In this document: one piece after another, positions 58,216 to 64,000 of the stretch
Layout of the letters: the number at the start of each line of letters is the position of its first letter
Position numbering within the stretch: the first letter of the stretch is position 1
Assembly: GCA_022495005.1 (NCBI GenBank)
Contig: JAGYXB010001580.1
Location: forward strand, 558,001-622,000
DNA length: 64,000 bases
From: Rhyacophila brunnea
Lineage: Eukaryota; Arthropoda; Insecta; Trichoptera; Rhyacophilidae
Reading direction: 5' to 3'
The notes under the pieces: model-generated
The model's input: only the letters and a program-made list of their open reading frames with translations
What the model was told of the DNA's origin: nothing
Databases searched by the model: none
Translations under genes and position numbers: made by a program

Positions 58216-59355
58216 AACGACTCAAATGGAATAGTACAATACTTTAATTCATTACATTCAAATTCAAGTACCTACTCTTGGTCGATAGTATTAATAGTAT
58301 TATTATTAAATTTAAATAAATAATTGACTTTTCTAAATACTAGTTTTGATTTATTTGATAAAAAAATATGTAACTATGATGACTGTAGCTTTTTATATAT
58401 AAATGGAGCATAAATGTATGAAATTGAAACAAAAAACAGACCTCTATTCCAGTGATTAAGTCAGCTATAAGTGACTTCGTATAACAGTTTTATTTTCAGA
58501 GCATCACACTATTGCTATAAAGACAATCCACTACGATGAGTAGATAAACAACGAATAATATAACACTTTGGCATTATTACTGAGTTGAAAAAACATGTAA
58601 AATATATGTGAAACCGTTAATAACTCCACGCAAGAGAGTAATCACAATAAATATTAAAAAATGGGCGCTAAGTAATAAAATCGGAATGGCAACTGAGCGA
58701 TCTTAATATTTATGGAGTTTACACAACTTATCCATGTTACATGCGCTTGCAAAATAATTTCAAATGTCATAACAGAAATAACGTATAAAACTCCGTCCAT
58801 GTATAAATAGTCAAAATTCTTTGGTTAAGTCTAATTACTTCAGAATATTACATTGTATAATTATAAATTTAATAAGAGGTTAGTAAATAAAAATAATTTT
58901 ACAAAAAACAGAAATCAAACAGTTTAAAATTTCTAAGCTTTTACGATCTCAAAATAAAAATAAAAAATCCATCAAGTACTTTAGGTCGATGTTAAGTATA
59001 CATAGTAATATATGGAACTATAGTAAAGTTAATAAAAGGTTGTTATCAATAAAATACTCACACTTAAACCTAAGTATTGTATTTGGTTTAGGTGGCATAC
59101 ATCCAAGTAACCTAGTATTTAAATTTCCACTCATTATGAGCCACCTTGTATTGTGAACACGTCTGTTTGTATTACATATTCAGAATGTCAGTAAGGATTC
59201 GTCTCATATTTTAAATTACAAAAAAGGAGGAATTTAGTGAAGTCATGAATCAGGAAGTCAATATATTCAATATTTAACGGTTTATTCCAAATATGCTGAT
59301 TTTTATTATCTTATGCTGGTGATTCTCAACATTTTTTGGGTGGAAGAACCCTCAA
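58216..59355. other. no recognisable feature
   Basis: AT-rich intergenic sequence. Confidence 0.5.
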
Positions 59356-59359
59356 TAAT

Positions 59360-60115
59360 AATAATTACAAGATAAAAAGAACTTTTTATATAAGTACTAC
59401 GTTTTTAAATCTTCTGTTGAATTATTATGCTCAATATGCTCAAACTTTTACTTGATACAGTGCTCGAAATGGACCGAAACGCACCGGAGCGCTGTTCCGG
59501 TTCGTGCAATCGGTAAAGTTATCGCTCCGTCTCGTGGAAAAAATATTTTGACCATCTGAGCTAGATAGGCCATATAAAAAATAATTAACACTTATTTTCA
59601 TAAAATTTGATGACTATGTTAATATTTTCAGAAAATTCTCAAGCGCTCCGGTTCGTAAACTTTTCCATTTCGAGCGCTGACTTGATATGAAGTAAATAAA
59701 AAACAAACAATCAAATATAGAATATTTAACAGAATAGGAGTGAGGACCTGATCGACGGATCCCCTTCTAGAAGAGAAGAGGCGATATGACAGCGAGTCGC
59801 AGTCAAAGCCTCGGTAAAATCACAAAAAAAAAAAAAAAAATAGAATAATGAAATGTCATTTTGATTTCGATAATAACGCACGTATATATTAATAATTTAG
59901 TTGGTAGGACCACCCCCTTAGCAACTAATAATAGTCTTTTACTTTTTACGGATTTTTCTGAAATAACTTTCCATACAAAATAGAATTAACTGAAAATGAA
60001 TTCAATTCTACTTAGTCGGGAAGCTAGTTAAAAATCAATTGCAAGATGTGTAATGGACAAACAACTACCGGACAAACAAGAATACGAGCTAATAAAAACG
60101 TTGCAAAAAAATACA
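59360..60115 (-). repeat. repeat family A, reversed copy with nested hAT MITE
   Basis: Reverse of the 54298 copy: TTACAAGATAAAAAGAAC at the left, TAGTTGGTAGGACCACC in the middle and AAACAAGAATACGAGCTAAT at the right. It is interrupted by the MITE at 59458-59679. The stretch 59688-59836 is not matched and may be a further insertion. Confidence 0.65.
59458..59679. mobile_element. hAT MITE, family 2 copy B (222 bp)
   Basis: Ends CAGTGCTCGAAATGGA and TCCATTTCGAGCGCTG are inverted, with a perfect 8-bp duplication ACTTGATA (59450-59457 and 59680-59687). It shares GTTATCGCTCCGTCTCGTGG with the copy at 51452 in reverse. Confidence 0.9.
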
Positions 60116-60665
60116 CCTAAAGACAAATGAAACAAAATTAAAAAATTCTAGCCGGTATATATTCTTAGATTTACCATATACGACAAGTTTTTGGTAAATT
60201 TACATAGATTCGATGCGTATATAATTTCTGACAATTCGTTAGGCAATCGGGGTCGTTGATTTGTCAGCGTATTTAAATTAAGCGCTATGCAGTTTTCATC
60301 CAATGAAATCTTATATCGCTATGATTCTGGTGAGCCCAAGAGTGAATCGTGGGCGTCTCTATAGCGTAGTGCAAAAATCGAACCTCATTGACTATATCTT
60401 TAACCTACTCAAAAAAGAAAATCGTTCCCTCAGCGGTCTTAGCCTCGAAGACGCTGCGTCTCTTTCTCTATAGTACAACCACCCCAGTATATGTATCCCA
60501 ACCTCTTTCTTTCTTCCAGTATATTGAAGAGGGGTGTATTGAGTGATTGGGTATTTTCCAGGCAACTCATGGCTTGCGCAATGGAATCTCCTCATTTTCA
60601 CATGCAGACGACACCTAGATTACTATATATAATGGGTAAAAATAACGAGGGAATAACTCAGTATT
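60116..60665. other. no gene recognised; GC-richer patch 60410-60620
   Basis: The patch 60410-60620 is open on both strands over 60-70 codons, but I do not recognise either peptide. Confidence 0.4.
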
Positions 60666-60669
60666 CCCT

Positions 60670-61190
60670 TTACATTAATAATAATAATTACAAGATAAAA
60701 ATAACTTTTTATATACTACGTTTTTAAATAAATTCTGTTGAACCATATAAACTTGACTTGACTAGCTTAAACGATCAAAAAAATGTGTACTTGATATGTC
60801 ATATTGATTTCCATAGTAACGCACGTATATATTAATACTTATATATGTATCATACATCTTTTCTTTAAGTACACAGGGGTAAAACAATAATGGCAGTAAA
60901 TATAAAACACTTTGAATAATTAACCGAAATATATAACCTCTAGTCATCTCATAGAAATTCCTGTCGGAATTACCCCAATGCACCTTAATTTAGTTTCTAG
61001 AACCCCAGACCCCTTAGCAACCAATAATGGTGTCGAAATAACCTTTCATACAAAACAGAATTAACTGAAAATGAATTCAAATCTACTTAAAGATGGCTAA
61101 AAGTATTAAATGTCTAGCTAGTCGGGAAGTTAGTTAAAAATCGATTTCAAGATTTGAACCACCGGACAAATAAGAATACGAGCTAAAATA
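60670..61190 (-). repeat. repeat family A, reversed copy with small insert
   Basis: Matches the family at both sides (TACAAGATAAAAATAACTTT; GGACAAATAAGAATACGAGC), with an unmatched segment of about 150 bases at roughly 60840-60990 that looks inserted. Confidence 0.6.
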
Positions 61191-63325
61191 AATCATCTTG
61201 TGATTAATCTATACGAGATTTTTTTTAATCATATTTAATGATAATGCAAATTATTTAGCAAGACTACTATTTAATATGTAATAAAACATTATTGTGTTTA
61301 TAATTATTATGATAGTATGTGTTTCACCTCCTTTAAAAGAGATAATAATATGTTGAACGTTTATTTCTGGTTTTGCCTGTCTAACTAGTCGAGTTTAAAC
61401 TACAAAGCTAAACTATGCCAGATACATTTTAGACACACTTATTTAGAACAAACTGTGGCAAGTATTATCTTAGCACAGTCACGTACAAGACGCAAGGCTT
61501 TTGTAAAAATTAAAAGTCCCCGTTATATTAAGAATAATCGTTTGTATCGTCAGAATGTATCGTGCCTGGGAATTCTCGGCACACTGGCCTTTGTGAGTGA
61601 ACAATCGTAACTTAGCATATTTTTTGAGTGACAATGCAGGTGTATTTAATGAATAATAAATGATTTCATACTTCCTACCAAGCGCAGAAAGGATGCATAC
61701 TTCAGTCATATTTTCCACAATGATAAACATGATTTTCTCCAACTCATAATGCAGGGGAAGGTTGGAGTACGCAGCAGAAGTGTAAAGTAGAAAGAGATTC
61801 TCGTGGTTACACAATCTCAGTAAGTGACTTAAAGATGTTGGGTATTTATATAGGGAGGATAGGGAGGTGTACTTATAAGCTGGTCGCCAACCTTCGATAA
61901 GAGATGGCGCCAAAAGAAGAAGAAGATCCATAATTGCCATCTTAGAATTTGTATTATCAGATCTATCATTTTACAAGGCTATGTTTTATTAGGCAGGCTA
62001 GTTTGCATTCAACGTAGAGTTTTTTGATATAGTAAACAACTGCGTAAAACTTCACACGAAAAATTTGAAAAAAAAACTCATATTTGCTATAAAATCAGCA
62101 TGCTGACTGCGGCTTCTATATCGAGACATTACGTAACCTCGGTCGTTTCTGGAACTAAAACCATTGCAATACCGCCAGCTTGCTAAAAGCGTGTGGCATA
62201 ATACTGTAATTGCTTGCAGCGTCATGACGTAGATTACAAATGGTATTACAACCGAAATAGCTATCGACTTAAAAAACAATGTTAAGAATTTATAAAATGA
62301 TAATTCCACAAAGTAAAGGCTGACTCAATAATTAAGTATACTACGATATTAGAGTGTTATTAAGGATGAGTTTAGGTGGACATTTTTTACATGTTAAAAA
62401 AATATATTTCACTTAGCTCATTCGTGTACTTTTCCGTATCCTTTTATTAGTGTTCTTATAACTATAAATTTGTTTAATATTATCAACACTTGTTTTCTTT
62501 CTTGTCATGCTGTGAATGAATAAATTTGTAATTTGACATGTAAAATAAATAAATTTGAATTTTCAATTTTGTAAACACTTACAGCATTTTTAGTTAAATC
62601 ATTAAATTATTCTTAACTCTTTTTGAATTTTCTCAAAATTTAACTACCTTATTTTCTTACCCAATCTGGCATTTTTTGTCAATAACGACAGTTGGCGATA
62701 CTACTCTCCTATAGTGTTTTTGATTAAATAACACAAATTATATTTTATAGGTAAATACAACACAATTAACTAAATAATTATTAAAAATATACGTACGCAA
62801 TATTTGTTTCAATATCCCTGTACAACAATATTAGTCACTCCCGTAAGTATGTTATGTCGACGATTGTGTTCTACAAAAATGATTAAAGTTATATTGCAAC
62901 GGAATGAGATCCTTACGGTGCATCCTTATTATACGTCATGCAAACAAACAATGACTCTTATAAAATGCAATAACATTCCATGGTAATTATTTTGATAAAT
63001 TAATTTACCATTTTAAATAGGTACTATGTTTTGGCTCGAAGTTCAAAAAGAGTTGCCTATCAGTTGATTAATGCATTTTATTGAGATAACAGGCTTTTTA
63101 AACATAACCTAATTAATGTAATAAAATATATGTATGTTAACGACAGCTACGTTCACATAGTTAAAACCATTTTGTTGTGTATCCTTTTGAAAGATTCTTT
63201 AATAGATTCCAGTAAATAGTAAAAATATTTTTCGCTTGTTTTAACATCAAAAGTTTGTGTCGAAATCTTTAAGAAATTATAAAGCATATTACGATGTTTT
63301 CATTCAGAAACACCGTATTCTGTTT
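61191..63325. other. no recognisable feature
   Basis: AT-rich. The minus frame 61479-61940 (153 codons) has no recognisable domain; its beginning is an AGAAGAAGAAG-type repeat tail, so it is unlikely to be a gene. Confidence 0.45.
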
Positions 63326-63329
63326 GGAT

Positions 63330-63675
63330 GACGCTGGCGAATAATTTGTCCTTGCAAAATCTCTTCGTGGTTACCCGAATCACCGAGGGCTGCTGTGACC
63401 GCTCACGAACTCAAGTGTTTGTAACGCGGTCGTACCAATGTACCCCTAAGATTTGGCGGAGACATATGTTCCGGACGCCCTATGGCACAGTCTCAAGGGT
63501 TCCGTCACCGGGGCCGGCCCTCTCTCACCCTGTAGCGGTACTACAAAAGTGATATATGCGCTGCAGGTCTGGCATAGCGAGAGTTGGCGGTGGACCGAGG
63601 AAAGTGACGCAAACTTATGTTTCCCTATCCCCCAATGCTGGGGCGTGACAGGATGAAAGAAGAAGAAGAATATAA
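63330..63675 (+). repeat. unclassified GC-richer interspersed element with GAA-rich tail
   Basis: This block is clearly less AT-rich than its surroundings and ends GGATGAAAGAAGAAGAAGAA. A tail of this type is common at the 3' ends of insect LINEs and SINEs. Two overlapping plus frames are open, but neither is recognisable. Confidence 0.4.
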
Positions 63676-64000
63676 AATATTTGTTACGTCAATTTACTAT
63701 ATAAGGAAACTAAATTCTCATTGTTTTGAGGCGCACATAGTTTTGACATTTCGGAAGACACTTGGACCCGTTTATAGGCTCGTACCCGTTTGAAGGCAAT
63801 TAGATTTTATATCGCAGTCAAATTTTGCATGTAAAACTTGCATATTATTATAAAAGCACCACCACTGAGAAAAAATGAACCCTCCTTGATTTGATACAAT
63901 TTTTAGCTAATGCTTTAGTACAATAAAATAAACAAAGTTATGGCAGTGACAGATTTGATTGAAGAAGTTGAAAATACGTTATTGTGTTTAAATATAAAAT
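63676..64000. other. no recognisable feature
   Basis: AT-rich sequence to the window end. Confidence 0.45.

Overview
This is an AT-rich, repeat-laden stretch of animal (insect) nuclear genome, most likely from a moth or butterfly. I infer this from the density of short interspersed elements, Helitrons with TC...CTAG ends, hAT, R1-like and RTE-like fragments, the frequent TAGGTAC motifs, and the one clear host gene, a secreted chitin-binding mucin. No bacterial genes, CRISPR array, operon or functional rRNA/tRNA gene is visible. Only one host gene can be supported.

The host gene lies on the minus strand and spans about 17.3-52.3 kb. Four coding exons join in phase: 52209-52107 (signal peptide), 23467-23253, 22766-18222 (a 4.5-kb exon) and 17595-17320. 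Introns are 28,639, 486 and 626 bp. The deduced protein is about 1,712 residues: a signal peptide and twelve six-cysteine CBM14 (peritrophin-A type) chitin-binding domains, spaced by Ser/Thr/Gln-rich mucin linkers. It would be secreted and would crosslink or coat chitin in cuticle, trachea or peritrophic matrix.

The 1-17 kb region downstream of the gene holds a Helitron 3' end, several hAT-type elements and a nearly complete hAT transposon (6925-9790, 8-bp target duplication, frameshifted KIAA1586-like transposase). It also holds LINE fragments, tRNA-derived SINEs, a fold-back element with Penelope-like features, and an RTE-clade LINE tail.

The 28.6-kb first intron is filled with mobile DNA: R1-like and CR1/Jockey-like LINE pieces, SINEs, hAT MITEs, a fold-back element built of 15-bp minisatellite repeats, two Helitrons inserted head-to-tail, a large tandem array, a TTAA-flanked piggyBac-like MITE and an LTR-like remnant. 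The 52.3-64 kb region upstream of the gene holds more R1 fragments, tRNA-like sequences, copies of the family that received the hAT transposon, and another hAT MITE.

No new multi-gene system is present. The strongest signals are nested transposon insertions with intact target duplications and in-window empty sites, the tandem Helitrons with an amplified terminal array, the minisatellite fold-back element, and the internally duplicated chitin-binding mucin.
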